Virus record (IMG/VR): IMGVR_UViG_3300040770_000247
Span: 1-61,491 of that record
Length of the DNA stretch: 61,491 nucleotides
DNA from: a virus
Reading direction: 5' to 3' (one strand)
The notes beneath the pieces are model-generated. The model saw only the letters and a program-made list of their open reading frames with translations. It had not been told where the DNA came from and searched no databases. Of the stretch, positions 15,403 to 24,998 are shown piece after piece. Within the stretch, counting starts at the first letter, position 1. Each line of letters opens with the position of its first letter. Made by a program: the position numbers and the translations under genes.

Positions 15403-16415
15403 GCGAATACCTGAGCCAGATTGAAACCCCAACCGACTCCTATGTGGCTCGCTACCCGTGGGCCGCTGAGATGGCCATTACCCAGCAATCGCTGTTCTGG
15501 CCAGCCGAAGAGCTCGGTGTGGAGCAGGATGCCCAAGACTTTCGCACCAACCTGACCCCAGGCGAGCTGCACGGCATCCTCACCGCACAGTCGATCATTA
15601 CTCAATACGAGCTGATGATCGGCGGCGATGAGATGTGGGGCGGCAAGATTGCTCGCATGTTCCCCCGTCCTGAGATTCAGCGCATGTGCGCCTGCTTTGC
15701 CAACGTCGAGCTGGGTTCCCATGCCCCGTTCTACAACCTAGCTAACGAAGTACTGGGCAAGGCCAACGACGAGTTCTACAGCCAGTGGAAGAAAGACCCG
15801 GTACTGGCAGAACGCATTCGCTTTATCAGTGAGTGTGCAGCCAGCGAAGATGCCCTGGAGGTAACTGCAGCACTGGCCTTCCTAGAAGGCGCTGTACTGT
15901 TCACTGCACTGGGTTTCTTCAAAGGCTTCAACAGCCGCGGCTTCAACATGATTGGCCACTTCGTCAGTGGTATCGATGGCAGTACCAAGGATGAGAACTT
16001 CCACTCGATCGCTTCAGCGCAACTGTTCCGTCAGTGCCGTGCTGAGCGTATCGCAGCCGGTAACCACAGTCCTGAGCAGGACGCTGCCCTCAAGCGCAAG
16101 ATCCTGCAAATGGCCCGTGACGTGTCACAGCACGAAATCCAGATCACCCGAAAGCTGTTTGAAGTGCCGGGTAACCGTGTGGTCACTGAAGACGAGCTGC
16201 TGGCCTTCCACGAAGACCGTATCGACGTAGTACTCAAGCGCCTGGAAATGGAGCCGTTGTTTGGCAACAAGAACGGCGTCATCAGCACCTGGTTCTACCA
16301 GCAACTGTCCACGGTGAAAGTCCCTGACTTCTTCGCCAATACCCAGCTGCAATACACCCGTAACTGGGCTCAATACAAACTTGGCTTTAAGTTGGAGATG
16401 GTCCATGGCGTTTGA
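15399..16415 (+). CDS. nrdB: Ribonucleotide reductase small subunit (class I beta)
   Basis: 338 residues. Holds the radical-generating di-iron or dimanganese cofactor for NrdA. Ligand motifs are visible in order: SIITQYELMIGGDEMW, CFANVELGSHAPFY (E..H), ECAASEDALEVTAALAFLEG and KDENFHSIASAQL (E..H). The C-terminal tail ends GFKLEMVHGV, the part that docks to NrdA. Overlaps thyX by four and nrdA by eleven bases. Confidence 0.96.
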   Translation: MSEYLSQIETPTDSYVARYPWAAEMAITQQSLFWPAEELGVEQDAQDFRTNLTPGELHGILTAQSIITQYELMIGGDEMWGGKIARMFPRPEIQRMCACFANVELGSHAPFYNLANEVLGKANDEFYSQWKKDPVLAERIRFISECAASEDALEVTAALAFLEGAVLFTALGFFKGFNSRGFNMIGHFVSGIDGSTKDENFHSIASAQLFRQCRAERIAAGNHSPEQDAALKRKILQMARDVSQHEIQITRKLFEVPGNRVVTEDELLAFHEDRIDVVLKRLEMEPLFGNKNGVISTWFYQQLSTVKVPDFFANTQLQYTRNWAQYKLGFKLEMVHGV

Positions 16416-18135
16416 AATCACAGGCAACGTGGACGAATCCACCCTGCAAGAGTTTGAAAAGCTCAGCCTTGAGCGTAAGCAGTTACAGGAACTGGGTCGC
16501 CTGCCACTGTGGTACACCACCCAGGGCTGGCAGATGTTCAAAAAGAAGTACCAGGTCCCAGGTGAAGCCGCCGTCTATGGACGTCACCTGAAGATTTCTC
16601 ACACCCTGGCTAAGCACGTGAAAGGCCATGAGCTGGAGTGGGAGCAGAAGTTCTTTAATGAGCTGTGGGAAGGTCGCTTGTCGCCCTCCTCACCTGCACT
16701 GGCTAACACCGGTACCGATCGAGGCATGATGGTGGCCTGTTCCGGTCAGGACATTCAGGACAGCGTTCACAGCTTCTACGATGGCCTGAAAGAAACCGCA
16801 CTGCTGTCTCAGCAAGGCTTTGGCACTTCAGCCAACTTCAGCAAGATCCGTGCACGCGGCAGCAAGATTAGCAAAGGCGGCAAAGCCAATGGTGCTGTAG
16901 AGGTCATCAACGACTTCTTCACAGCCGTGTCCAAGATCAGCCAAGGCGGTGCACGTCGCGGCTCTATTGGCGCGTACCTGGACATCGAGCACGGTGACTG
17001 GGATGAGGCATGCGATAGCCTGGCTCACGACCACAACGGTAAGAACTATGGCTGGATCATCCGTGATTCATTCATCGATCGCCTGAAGGCCAATGAGCCA
17101 GAAGCTAACCGTCGCTGGATCAAGGCGGTGTACACCAAGCTGATTACCGGCAAGGGTTACATCTTCAAAGTGGACACGGCTAACCGCCACCGTCCGCAGA
17201 TGTACAAGGACTGGGGCTTGTTCATTGAAGCCACCAACCTGTGCACCGAGATCATGCTTCACAGCTCGGAGATGCTGACCTACTCCTGCATCCTGGCGTC
17301 TATGAACCTGGTGCACTGGGACCACATCGAGAATAACGATTCGGTGTTCATTGCCACCGTGTTCTTGGATTGCCTGTGCTCGGAGTTCATCGAAAAGGCA
17401 GTAGGCATTACTGGGCTGGACAAGGTTCGTGAGTTCACCCTCAAGGGCCGTGCCATTGGCTTAGGCATCATGGGCTTCCACACCTACCTGCAGATGAACA
17501 ACATCCCGTACGAAAGTCTGGATGCTCAGTTCCTCAGCAGCAAGATCGCCAAGCACCTGCATGACGAATCCTTGCGTGCCAGTCAGTGGATGGCCACAGA
17601 GTACGGTGAACCAGAATGGTGTAAGGGCTACGGGGTGCGTAACACCCACCGCATTGCCTATGCACCCACCAAGACCACTGCCCTGCTCATGGGTGGTGTC
17701 AGCGAGTCCTGGTTCCCAGATCCTGGCTTGATCTATGACGCTGGCTCCAGTGTTGGTGAGCTGCGCCGGATCACTCCCGTGTTCTACGAACTCATGAAAA
17801 GCCGGGGTGCCTACAACGAAGAGACCATCCAAAGCGTCATCGACAACCTGGGGTCAGGTCAACACCTGGACTTCCTCAGCGAGCATGAGAAGGCGGTCTA
17901 CAAGAACGCTTTTGAGATGCAACAGATGGTCCTGCTTCGTCACGCCAGCCTACGTCAGAAGTGGACCTGTCAGGGTCAGAGCTTGAACTTCTACGTGCCA
18001 GAGGATGGTTCTGAAGACCTCATCGCAGAGCTCCTAACTGCAGTGCTGTTGGATGAAAACATCTTGAGCCAGTACTACATCTACTCACGTAGCGGTGTGG
18101 TGGTGAAAGACGAGTGCGTGGCCTGTAGCGCGTAG
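16405..18135 (+). CDS. nrdA: Ribonucleotide reductase large subunit (class I alpha)
   Basis: 576 residues from ATG 16405 (MAFEITGN), which follows GGAG. Reduces ribonucleoside diphosphates. Catalytic residues: redox Cys in MVACSGQ (C112), N-L-C-T-E (C280 with Asn and Glu), Cys in YSCILASMNL (C295), and a C-terminal C-V-A-C pair that takes electrons from thioredoxin. No N-terminal ATP-cone is present, so dATP inhibition is probably absent, as in several phage enzymes. Confidence 0.96.
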   Translation: MAFEITGNVDESTLQEFEKLSLERKQLQELGRLPLWYTTQGWQMFKKKYQVPGEAAVYGRHLKISHTLAKHVKGHELEWEQKFFNELWEGRLSPSSPALANTGTDRGMMVACSGQDIQDSVHSFYDGLKETALLSQQGFGTSANFSKIRARGSKISKGGKANGAVEVINDFFTAVSKISQGGARRGSIGAYLDIEHGDWDEACDSLAHDHNGKNYGWIIRDSFIDRLKANEPEANRRWIKAVYTKLITGKGYIFKVDTANRHRPQMYKDWGLFIEATNLCTEIMLHSSEMLTYSCILASMNLVHWDHIENNDSVFIATVFLDCLCSEFIEKAVGITGLDKVREFTLKGRAIGLGIMGFHTYLQMNNIPYESLDAQFLSSKIAKHLHDESLRASQWMATEYGEPEWCKGYGVRNTHRIAYAPTKTTALLMGGVSESWFPDPGLIYDAGSSVGELRRITPVFYELMKSRGAYNEETIQSVIDNLGSGQHLDFLSEHEKAVYKNAFEMQQMVLLRHASLRQKWTCQGQSLNFYVPEDGSEDLIAELLTAVLLDENILSQYYIYSRSGVVVKDECVACSA

Positions 18136-18577
18136 CCCTCAGTATTCCAGTCCGAACCGCGAAGCACCCCAAGGACGAACGTAGTGAGGACGCAGGGAGT
18201 GCGTCAGCGGTGTAGGACGGCTTATAGCCAGGAGTTATTAGCTAATAACTATTTTCTATATACCCTATAGCTAATGGCGATATGCCCGCTTATGATGCCT
18301 GCCGCTGAGACCCCCTACTAAGGTCTTATTGGCACGCCGGTTCGCCGGCTCCCGTGCTCCTTCGATCGTCGCTGCGCTCCTCCTCGGGCACTGCGCCGCT
18401 CACCTGAATCTTCTTTTCTAGGCGCGTTCCTCGCGCTCTGCGATTCCTACACCTTGGCTACTCACTGCATTCTTCAGTGAGGGACCCCGTTTGACCTCGA
18501 TTTAAGAGGGAGAGGGGGGTCCTTTATATAATGCGACGTTCTACGAGACCGTCATTTTGGGTCGGAGTACTCCCCAA
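18136..18577. other. Structured non-coding region between nrdA and the replication genes
   Basis: About 440 bases with no credible gene. It contains a 6-bp hairpin GACGCA / TGCGTC (near 18190), the 18-base palindrome at 18233-18250, an AT-rich run, a GCCGG-TTCG-CCGGC hairpin near 18330-18350, a 7-bp CTCACTG / CAGTGAG hairpin near 18462-18482, and TATATAATGCGACGTTCT just before the next gene. The segment GGTGTAGGA near 18210 recurs inverted near 18440. It could hold a replication origin, middle promoter or regulatory RNA. Confidence 0.5.
18233..18250. repeat. 18-base perfect palindrome
   Basis: AGTTATTAG followed immediately by its reverse complement CTAATAACT, within an AT-rich stretch between nrdA and the replication genes. 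Suits a dimeric operator or an origin element. Confidence 0.6.
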
Positions 18578-19003
18578 ATGCCTTTTGACAACATCGATGC
18601 AATGCCGCTTTTCTCGGCTCACTTGGGTAAATCTCGAGTCGACCGCATCCGCTACAGCCGGGTGATGAACACCCAGCGCCAGCCCCGTGCCCGCAACATC
18701 GACAACACCCTGATGGACTTCATGCAGCGGCACCAGCCGCATGCTGAGAACTGCCCCATTGATGACATCATCCAGGGCATAGCACGACTGGACCATCAGC
18801 AAACAACAGGGGGGTCTAAACCCCTCAGTGTTAATCGGCTGTACAACATCCTGCAGTGCATGCCCGTCATTAACACACGCGAAGTCATGGCCATGATGGT
18901 CATTGAAGAACGCCAAGCACAGAAGTACATCAAAGCAATTAAGTTGGTGATGTTTCATATCAACCGACACTTGGCCCTTACTTCAGTCTCCGCAGCGGTA
19001 TAA
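18578..19003 (+). CDS. Putative helix-turn-helix protein
   Basis: 141 residues from ATG 18578 (MPFDNIDAM; GGAG 10 bases upstream). The C-terminal half contains MPVINTREVMAMMVIEERQA, a likely helix-turn-helix. Basic N-terminal stretch HLGKSRVDRIRYSR. It opens the replication gene cluster and might regulate it or act at the preceding structured region. Role uncertain. Confidence 0.6.
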   Translation: MPFDNIDAMPLFSAHLGKSRVDRIRYSRVMNTQRQPRARNIDNTLMDFMQRHQPHAENCPIDDIIQGIARLDHQQTTGGSKPLSVNRLYNILQCMPVINTREVMAMMVIEERQAQKYIKAIKLVMFHINRHLALTSVSAAV

Positions 19004-19042
19004 CATTACCGCTTAATCCAACCACCACTAACAGGGCGCATC

Positions 19043-19408
19043 ATGCACCAATGCAAGTCTATTGGGTGCGGGGTAGTTATTACCTCCAATACTGATAAGG
19101 ACTATTGCAAGGACTGCGAAACTTTCACCGTCGAGTTTATGGACAAGGGCCGCTTCAACGAAGAACCCTCAATGTCTGAACTCTACCCCAAGTACTACAA
19201 AGACTTCTCCGGGGATAACGAAGCGGACGTGTACTTAGTGCACCACCGCTTTGAGCTCCAGGACTTCAGTGGTGCCCTCCACCATTCAAGTAAGAAGATC
19301 CTACTGTCCGGCGTACGCACGGGCGGTAAGACTCAATACATGGACATTAAAGAAGCACGCGATACCTTGAATCGCTGGCTGCAAATCAATAAACCTGCTG
19401 AGGAATAA
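19043..19408 (+). CDS. Small protein with N-terminal Cys cluster (DUF3310-like C-terminus)
   Basis: 121 residues. N-terminal CKSIGCG and CKDC pairs may bind zinc. The C-terminal YLVHHRFELQDFSGALHHSS followed by KKILLSGVRTGGK and EARDTLNRWL resembles DUF3310-type phage nucleotide-related proteins (recalled, not checked). Lies in the replication cluster. Confidence 0.65.
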   Translation: MHQCKSIGCGVVITSNTDKDYCKDCETFTVEFMDKGRFNEEPSMSELYPKYYKDFSGDNEADVYLVHHRFELQDFSGALHHSSKKILLSGVRTGGKTQYMDIKEARDTLNRWLQINKPAEE

Positions 19409-19410
19409 CC

Positions 19411-19626
19411 ATGTTGCTATGGGTCATCCCCCGTTTCGTTACACGCTACTACAGTTGTAGGGATGACCCAGAATCACCTGACAGTAAAGTTCTGGCTCGT
19501 ATCCACACCGAAGACTTACCCCACATTCCAGCGGCTACTCGCGTAGTCAAACTGAAGTACCTCACTTGGTTAAACAGGCGGTTCTTTATAACTGGGTATG
19601 AATCCAGACCTCCAACAAACAGGTAA
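19411..19626 (+). CDS. Hypothetical protein
   Basis: 71 residues beginning two bases after the previous stop, in tight operon spacing. Basic C-terminus, no motif recognised. Its stop lies four bases before the next start. Confidence 0.5.
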   Translation: MLLWVIPRFVTRYYSCRDDPESPDSKVLARIHTEDLPHIPAATRVVKLKYLTWLNRRFFITGYESRPPTNR

Positions 19627-19630
19627 TACC

Positions 19631-20605
19631 ATGCGCCGTTTTCTTAATAACAGCTCAGTCCCACTGTCGCTGGCGGTCTTTCTCGCCACGGATAACTACG
19701 ATTACGATGCTGAAACCATTTCAGTTACAGCACTCCTTAAACCCCTCAAGCAACTTGTGTTGGGTGCCCGAGTGCCACAAGAGTTAGGCCTGGCTGATAT
19801 TGATGGCTTGGTCCCATCACGCCTGGGCTCGGCTATTCACGATGGCATTGAGCGCTCCTGGTTGACCAACTCCAGCGAAGCCATGCTTGCCTTGGGCTAC
19901 CCCAAGGGCATGGTGGATAAAGTCCTGGTTAACCCAGAACCCCACCAGCTGTATGACGGCTGCATTCCTGTCTACCTGGAGCGCCGTTCCAGCAAGATGA
20001 TCGGTGGCCGTAAGGTCAGCGGTAAGTTCGACTTCGTGGGCGACGGTCGTGTTGAAGACTTCAAGACCACCTCGGTCTACACCTGGATCAACAACACCAA
20101 AGATGAGGAATACATCTGGCAAGGCAGTCTGTACCGCTGGCTGAACCAGGACATCGTGACTCAAGACACCTTGGCCATTCAGTTCATCTTTACCGACTGG
20201 TCCAGTGCCCTGGCTCGCAGCGATGCCCAGTACCCCGCCAAACGTGTGATGCAGAGGGTCTACAAGCTCAAGTCAGTACGCGAAGCTGAATCCTTCGTGG
20301 AGCAGAAGATTCGCCTGATCGACACCAACTGGAACCTCCCCCAAAACGAGCTGCCGCCCTGCACAGATAAAGACCTGTGGCGTAAAAAAGCGCAGTTCAA
20401 GTACTACAAAAATCCAGAAAAGATGTCGCGTTCAACCAAGAACTTCGACAACAAGCAGGATGCTTACATCTTCATGGCTGAGAACAAGAACCTAGGCATG
20501 GTTAAAGAAGTACCTGGCCAAGTCGTGGCCTGCAAGTACTGCCCAGCCTTCCCCATCTGTGAACAAGCCCAAGGCCTCGTAGCCTCCGGTGACCTCATCC
20601 TTTAA
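19631..20605 (+). CDS. PD-(D/E)XK nuclease with Cas4-like Cys cluster
   Basis: 324 residues from ATG 19631 (MRRFLNNSSVPL); an in-frame ATG at 19598 lies inside the preceding gene. Core nuclease residues: D134 in SGKFDFV, E142-D143-F-K145 in VEDFKTT, then a Q-x-x-x-Y in YIWQGSLYRWL. The C-terminal CKYCPAFPIC cluster (C-x2-C-x5-C) suggests an iron-sulfur or zinc site. N4-like genomes carry a nuclease of this sort next to the primase; likely a DNA exonuclease in replication or recombination. Confidence 0.8.
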   Translation: MRRFLNNSSVPLSLAVFLATDNYDYDAETISVTALLKPLKQLVLGARVPQELGLADIDGLVPSRLGSAIHDGIERSWLTNSSEAMLALGYPKGMVDKVLVNPEPHQLYDGCIPVYLERRSSKMIGGRKVSGKFDFVGDGRVEDFKTTSVYTWINNTKDEEYIWQGSLYRWLNQDIVTQDTLAIQFIFTDWSSALARSDAQYPAKRVMQRVYKLKSVREAESFVEQKIRLIDTNWNLPQNELPPCTDKDLWRKKAQFKYYKNPEKMSRSTKNFDNKQDAYIFMAENKNLGMVKEVPGQVVACKYCPAFPICEQAQGLVASGDLIL

Positions 20606-20618
20606 CCAGGAGACTCCT

Positions 20619-22766
20619 ATGCTTTCGTTTGATGAAATGGACTATCACCCTGCTTCAGAGAAGCTGGTGCAAATCCTCTGCGATAAGACGCAGAACACCA
20701 GTCCGTTGTTTTTCCGTGTGTTGGTGGCGTACTACTTCTCAGTAGTCGCCTCACAAATGCGCTGCATGATCGCTACAAAAGACCGCGGTGACATCCCCGT
20801 CAATATGTACGCCCTCAACCTGTCCCCATCCGGTACGGGCAAAGGCTACTCCACCGGGATCATTGAAAAGAGCGTGATCAAGCAATTCCGTGAGCGCTTC
20901 CAGCACGAAACCTTTCCTCTGTTAGCTGAACGCAACTTGCCTAAGCTGGCCAACAAGCGAGCGCTGCGCAAAAGCTGTGACCCCGATGAAGAATTGGAAA
21001 GGGTTTGCAAGGAATTCGAGGGGCTGGGTGAGCTGCTGTTTAGCTTTAACTCGGGCACTGCGCCTGCTGTTAAGCAGATGCGCCATAAGCTCCTCATGGC
21101 AGACGCAGGTTCTGTGAACCTGGAGATCGATGAGATCGGCTGCAACCTGATGAGCAACAGCGAAGTGTTGGAGACCTTCCTTGAGCTGTACGACCAGGGC
21201 GAAGTGAAGTCCAAGCTGATCAAGAACTCTGCTGAGAACAAGCGCAGCGAGGAGATCCGCGGTAACACGCCCACCAACATGATGCTGTTTGGTACACCTT
21301 CCCGGCTCTTTGACGGTGCTCAGGTAGAACAAACGCTCCTGGCATTCATGGACACTGGGTACTCTCGCCGGTGCTTCTTCGGCTACCTGAAGGGAGCCAC
21401 TAAAAACACCAAGCTCACAAAAGAAGCCATCTACGACCTGCACACAAACCAGGAATCTGATGGGTACCTGGACGAAATCGCGCAGAAGCTGGCTAACCTG
21501 GCTGACATTATCAACGTCAACAAGAAGCTGGTAATGACCAAGGAAACCAGCCTGGAACTCATCGAGTACCGGTTGCATTGCGAACGCACTGCAGAGCTGT
21601 TGCCAGAGCACGCCGAGATGCAGAAGGCAGAGATGTCCCACCGCTACTTCAAGGTGCTCAAGCTGGCGGGTGCCTATGCCTTTATCGACGACTCGACAGA
21701 GCTGACAATAGACCACCTGCACTTTGCCATGAAACTGGCTGAGGATAGTGGCGCTGCATTTGAGCTAATGCTCACCCGTGACCGTCCTTACGTGAAACTG
21801 GCCAAGTACCTGGCAGCTGTGGGTAAGGAAGTCACCCAGGCTGATCTGGTGGAAGACCTCCCGTTCTACAAGGGCGGTGTCTCTCAGAAGAACGAGATGC
21901 TTATGCACGCCACGGCGTGGGGCTACAAGAACAACGTCATCATCAAAAAAGCTTTCAACGATGGCATTGAGTTTCTGCGTGGCGAAAGCCTCAAGGAAAC
22001 TGACTTGAGCAAAATGGTCATCAGCTACAGCAACGACATCGTGGCCAACTTCCAAAACGAAGTGGCACCGTTCGATCAACTGCACCGCCTCACCCAAGCA
22101 CAAGGCATGCACTGGGTCAGCCACCACCTGAAGGACGGGTACCGCAACGAAGACAACGCCATCCCAGGCTTCAACCTGGTGGTGATCGATGTCGACGGTG
22201 GGGTGAACATGAGCACAGCCAAGCTGCTGCTCAAGGACTACAAGTTCCTGATGTACACCACCAAGCGGCACACCGATATGGAGCACCGCTTCCGTATCAT
22301 CCTGCCCCTCAACTACGAGCTGAAGCTGGACGCCAAGGACTTCAAAGAGTTCATGGCCAACATCTTCCAGTGGTTGCCATTCCAGGTAGACGATGCCACC
22401 AACCAGCGGGCACGCAAGTGGTTAAGCCATACCGGCCACTTTGAGTACAACGAAGGTGAGATGTTGGATGCCCTGCCCTTCATCCCGAAAACCAGTAAGA
22501 ACGAGGCCCGTCAGGCTCGCTTCGATAGCCAGCAGTCGCTGGATAACCTGGAACGCTGGGTGATCAACAACAGTGGTGACGGCAACCGCAATAACCAGAT
22601 GCTCAAGTACGCCATGGTCCTGGTGGATGCTGGCTTTGACTTTGACGGGGTACGCATCCGTGTATTCGACCTCAATAACAAGATGGTCGACAAGCTCGAT
22701 GAGTCAGAACTGATGGGCACCATCATGGTCACCGTAGGCCGATCACTGGCCAAACGCGCCGCTTAA
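20619..22766 (+). CDS. Primase-helicase (N4 gp43-like; DUF3987 plus AEP-type primase)
   Basis: 715 residues from ATG 20619 (AGGAG upstream). The N-terminal half is a P-loop domain with LSPSGTGKGYS (K75) and LEIDEIGCNL as likely Walker B, DUF3987-like. The C-terminal half has the archaeo-eukaryotic primase core: D524-x-D526 in VVIDVDGG and H551 in TTKRHTDMEHRFRI. Together these would unwind and prime DNA. N4 encodes a comparable replication protein beside its SSB. A terminator follows the stop. Confidence 0.85.
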   Translation: MLSFDEMDYHPASEKLVQILCDKTQNTSPLFFRVLVAYYFSVVASQMRCMIATKDRGDIPVNMYALNLSPSGTGKGYSTGIIEKSVIKQFRERFQHETFPLLAERNLPKLANKRALRKSCDPDEELERVCKEFEGLGELLFSFNSGTAPAVKQMRHKLLMADAGSVNLEIDEIGCNLMSNSEVLETFLELYDQGEVKSKLIKNSAENKRSEEIRGNTPTNMMLFGTPSRLFDGAQVEQTLLAFMDTGYSRRCFFGYLKGATKNTKLTKEAIYDLHTNQESDGYLDEIAQKLANLADIINVNKKLVMTKETSLELIEYRLHCERTAELLPEHAEMQKAEMSHRYFKVLKLAGAYAFIDDSTELTIDHLHFAMKLAEDSGAAFELMLTRDRPYVKLAKYLAAVGKEVTQADLVEDLPFYKGGVSQKNEMLMHATAWGYKNNVIIKKAFNDGIEFLRGESLKETDLSKMVISYSNDIVANFQNEVAPFDQLHRLTQAQGMHWVSHHLKDGYRNEDNAIPGFNLVVIDVDGGVNMSTAKLLLKDYKFLMYTTKRHTDMEHRFRIILPLNYELKLDAKDFKEFMANIFQWLPFQVDDATNQRARKWLSHTGHFEYNEGEMLDALPFIPKTSKNEARQARFDSQQSLDNLERWVINNSGDGNRNNQMLKYAMVLVDAGFDFDGVRIRVFDLNNKMVDKLDESELMGTIMVTVGRSLAKRAA

Positions 22767-22769
22767 TCA

Positions 22770-22791
22770 AAGGCCCTTCGGGGCCTTTTCT
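22770..22791 (+). terminator. Intrinsic terminator after primase gene
   Basis: Stem AAGGCCC / GGGCCTT with a TTCG tetraloop and TTTTCT tail. Confidence 0.8.
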
Positions 22792-22881
22792 AATTCTGCA
22801 GGAACACCCTCGATGGTGATGGCTGCAACCGGCATGCGTCTAGTAGACGCCTCCGGCCAAACTAGAGTGGAGATGGGAACC

Positions 22882-23391
22882 ATGGGCTGCGACATCCATT
22901 GGTATAGCGAAACCAGGCACTACCGTACCCCAGAAAAAATAGACCCTCGGTGGCACTGTGACCAAGGGGATTCTCTTCAGATCATTAAAGAAGACAACAA
23001 CTACCCCCAGATGGACGACTTCCCCAATCGAACCCGTGATTACTGGTTCTTTGGTCTGTTGTTCAACGGCGTAAGAACCGACTGGACTTTTGCCTTCCCG
23101 GGTAAATGCCTACTACCTACAGACCTCAGCTCTGAAGTGCAGGCTGTTCACGACTACTGGGGTAAGGACGCACACAGCCAAAACTGGCTGACCCGTAAAG
23201 AACTGGAAGACAAGCTCGCAGAGCTCCACCTGGTTCAAGCAGAGATGCTTATTAATCCCCGACCCTATGAAACGACTGCGCATGTGCAGCACATGATTGG
23301 GCGCTTGAAAGAGACCATCGACTCAATGCTCACCGTGTCCCCTGACGCGGACAGCGAAGACCATCGCCTGGTCTTCTGGTTCGACAACTAA
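22882..23391 (+). CDS. MGCDIH-family phage protein
   Basis: 169 residues from ATG 22882 (MGCDIHWYSE). Proteins that open MGCDIH occur in many phages, with no assigned function. Cys3, Asp4 and His6 at the extreme N-terminus, and NRTRDYWFFGLLFNGVR near residue 55, are typical. An upstream ATG at 22813 in frame would add 23 unrelated residues and is rejected. Confidence 0.75.
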   Translation: MGCDIHWYSETRHYRTPEKIDPRWHCDQGDSLQIIKEDNNYPQMDDFPNRTRDYWFFGLLFNGVRTDWTFAFPGKCLLPTDLSSEVQAVHDYWGKDAHSQNWLTRKELEDKLAELHLVQAEMLINPRPYETTAHVQHMIGRLKETIDSMLTVSPDADSEDHRLVFWFDN

Positions 23392-23394
23392 CAG

Positions 23395-23410
23395 GTGCCC
23401 GTCCGGGCAC
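23395..23410 (+). repeat. GTGCCC hairpin, copy 1
   Basis: Stem GTGCCC / GGGCAC after ACAG and followed by TTGGTGAA. A near copy lies at 60555-60569 after the RNAP2 gene. Neither has a T-run; they may be RNA-processing or weak termination sites. Confidence 0.5.
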
Positions 23411-23447
23411 TTGGTGAAATTCCACAAACCGTTTACTCGGAGTTCAA

Positions 23448-24176
23448 ATGAGTAGTCCTGTTAACGACCACCTGGTCTTGCTGTGCGGTAAATCCGCCAC
23501 CGGCAAGTCCGCATCATTGATGCAACTGGATAATCCAGAAGGGGTTATGTACCTCAACTGTGAGGCCGGTAAACGCTTACCCTTCCGGGCTAAGTTCAAG
23601 CAGTACACCATCACCGATCCCCTGCAAGTTAACGAGGCTTTTGAAGCCGCAGAAAACATGCCGGACGTACACACCATTGTGGTGGACTCCCTTACTTATC
23701 TAATGGATATGTATGAGTCGGTGTATGTAGTGGGCTCCACTAACACCATGACTCAATGGTCTGCGTTCGCTCAGTACTTTAAAACCCTGCTGCAGTACTA
23801 TGTGGCCAAGTCCACCAAGAATGTGATCTTCACCGCGCACACCCATGACACGCTGAATGAAGGCGATATGGTCATGGAAACCAAAGTGCCCATTAAAGGT
23901 GCCATCAAGCACAACGGCGTGGAGTCTTACTTCAGCCTTGTTATTGCATCAAAGAAGGTGCCATTAAAGAACTTGAAGGACTACGGCTCTTCATTGCTTA
24001 CCATCACACCGGAAGAAGAAGCCCTAGGTTTCAAATATGTATTCCAGACTAAGCTGACCAAAGAAACAGTCAATGAACGACTGCGCGGTCCACTGGGATT
24101 GTTTGAAACCAAGGAAACTTTCATGGACAACAACATGCAACTGGTTCTTAACCAACTGCACGGGTACTACCAGTAG
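23448..24176 (+). CDS. RecA-fold ATPase (Sak4/AAA_24-like)
   Basis: 242 residues. Walker A LCGKSATGKSAS near residue 13-24, Walker B-like HTIVVDSLTYL near residue 75-85, then a sensor region VIFTAHTHDT. Such compact RecA-fold ATPases assist phage recombination or replication. It sits directly upstream of the SSB gene, a standard pairing for Sak4-like proteins. Start follows TCGGAG. Confidence 0.8.
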   Translation: MSSPVNDHLVLLCGKSATGKSASLMQLDNPEGVMYLNCEAGKRLPFRAKFKQYTITDPLQVNEAFEAAENMPDVHTIVVDSLTYLMDMYESVYVVGSTNTMTQWSAFAQYFKTLLQYYVAKSTKNVIFTAHTHDTLNEGDMVMETKVPIKGAIKHNGVESYFSLVIASKKVPLKNLKDYGSSLLTITPEEEALGFKYVFQTKLTKETVNERLRGPLGLFETKETFMDNNMQLVLNQLHGYYQ

Positions 24177-24229
24177 TACTCAACCCAACTTGCTGCACTC
24201 CCCCTCTTACTTGAACAAAGGTATACACC

Positions 24230-24958
24230 ATGAACATGCTCGCAACCCTGACTACTGACACTAACATCGAAGACGAACGCGATTACCTGGGTGGTAGCCG
24301 TGTGCGTGAATCCGGCCTGCACCCTTTCACTGTAGCACTGGCTTACTTGGAGAAATCCAAGGGCGGTGCACTGGCGCTGAACCTGACCCTGAAAGACGGT
24401 TCCGGTGAAGTCCGTCAGCAAATCTGGATGACCTCTGGCGATGCCAAGGGCAACAAGAACTACTACGAGAAGGACGGTGCAAAGAACTACCTTCCTGGCT
24501 TCATCCAGGCTAACGCCCTGGCACTGCTGACCACTGGCAAAGAAATCAGCCAGCTGGACACTGAAGACAAAGTGGTCAACGTCTACAACTTCGACGCCAA
24601 AGGTGAAGTGCCTACCAAGGTTTCCATGGTTATGGACTTGCTGGGCAAAGAAGTTCTGGTTGGCTTGGTTAAGCAGACCGTCGACAAGAACATCAAGGAC
24701 GCTGCCGGTAACTACGTTCCGAGCGGTGAGACCCGTGACGAGAACGAAATCGACAAGCTGTTCCGCGCCTCTGACCGCAAGACCACTGCCGAGATCCGCG
24801 CACAAGCAGACACTGCTGTGTTCGCTGACACCTGGGCTACCAAGTGGACCGGTCAGACCAAAAACAAGACCAGCAAATCTGGCGGTACTGCCGGTGCTCC
24901 TAAAGCAATCGGTGGCCTGGCCAGTGGGGGTAAGCCGACTACCAGCCTGTTCGGTTAA
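24230..24958 (+). CDS. N4-type single-stranded DNA-binding protein
   Basis: 242 residues. Matches the N4 gp45 SSB type in length, position (after primase and ATPase) and C-terminal low-complexity Gly/Ser/Lys tail (about 210-242, ending KPTTSLFG). N4 SSB binds replication intermediates and also activates host sigma70 polymerase at late promoters; a similar dual role here is inference. Start follows AAAGG. Confidence 0.8.
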   Translation: MNMLATLTTDTNIEDERDYLGGSRVRESGLHPFTVALAYLEKSKGGALALNLTLKDGSGEVRQQIWMTSGDAKGNKNYYEKDGAKNYLPGFIQANALALLTTGKEISQLDTEDKVVNVYNFDAKGEVPTKVSMVMDLLGKEVLVGLVKQTVDKNIKDAAGNYVPSGETRDENEIDKLFRASDRKTTAEIRAQADTAVFADTWATKWTGQTKNKTSKSGGTAGAPKAIGGLASGGKPTTSLFG

Positions 24959-24998
24959 TTTCCCTTGCTCAAGGATGAGCACTTATTTTGGAAACCCT

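Noticed and set aside
18491-18532. Sigma70 promoter TTGACC...TATAAT before the replication genes
   Set aside because: The two elements are separated by 30 bases, too far for a sigma70 promoter; no other -35 fits.
18136-18577. Group I intron or homing endonuclease gene
   Set aside because: No intron core sequences, no endonuclease frame, and the flanking genes are uninterrupted.
20922-21722. 266-codon minus-strand frame inside the primase-helicase gene
   Set aside because: Antisense shadow; the plus strand encodes clear Walker A and primase motifs throughout.
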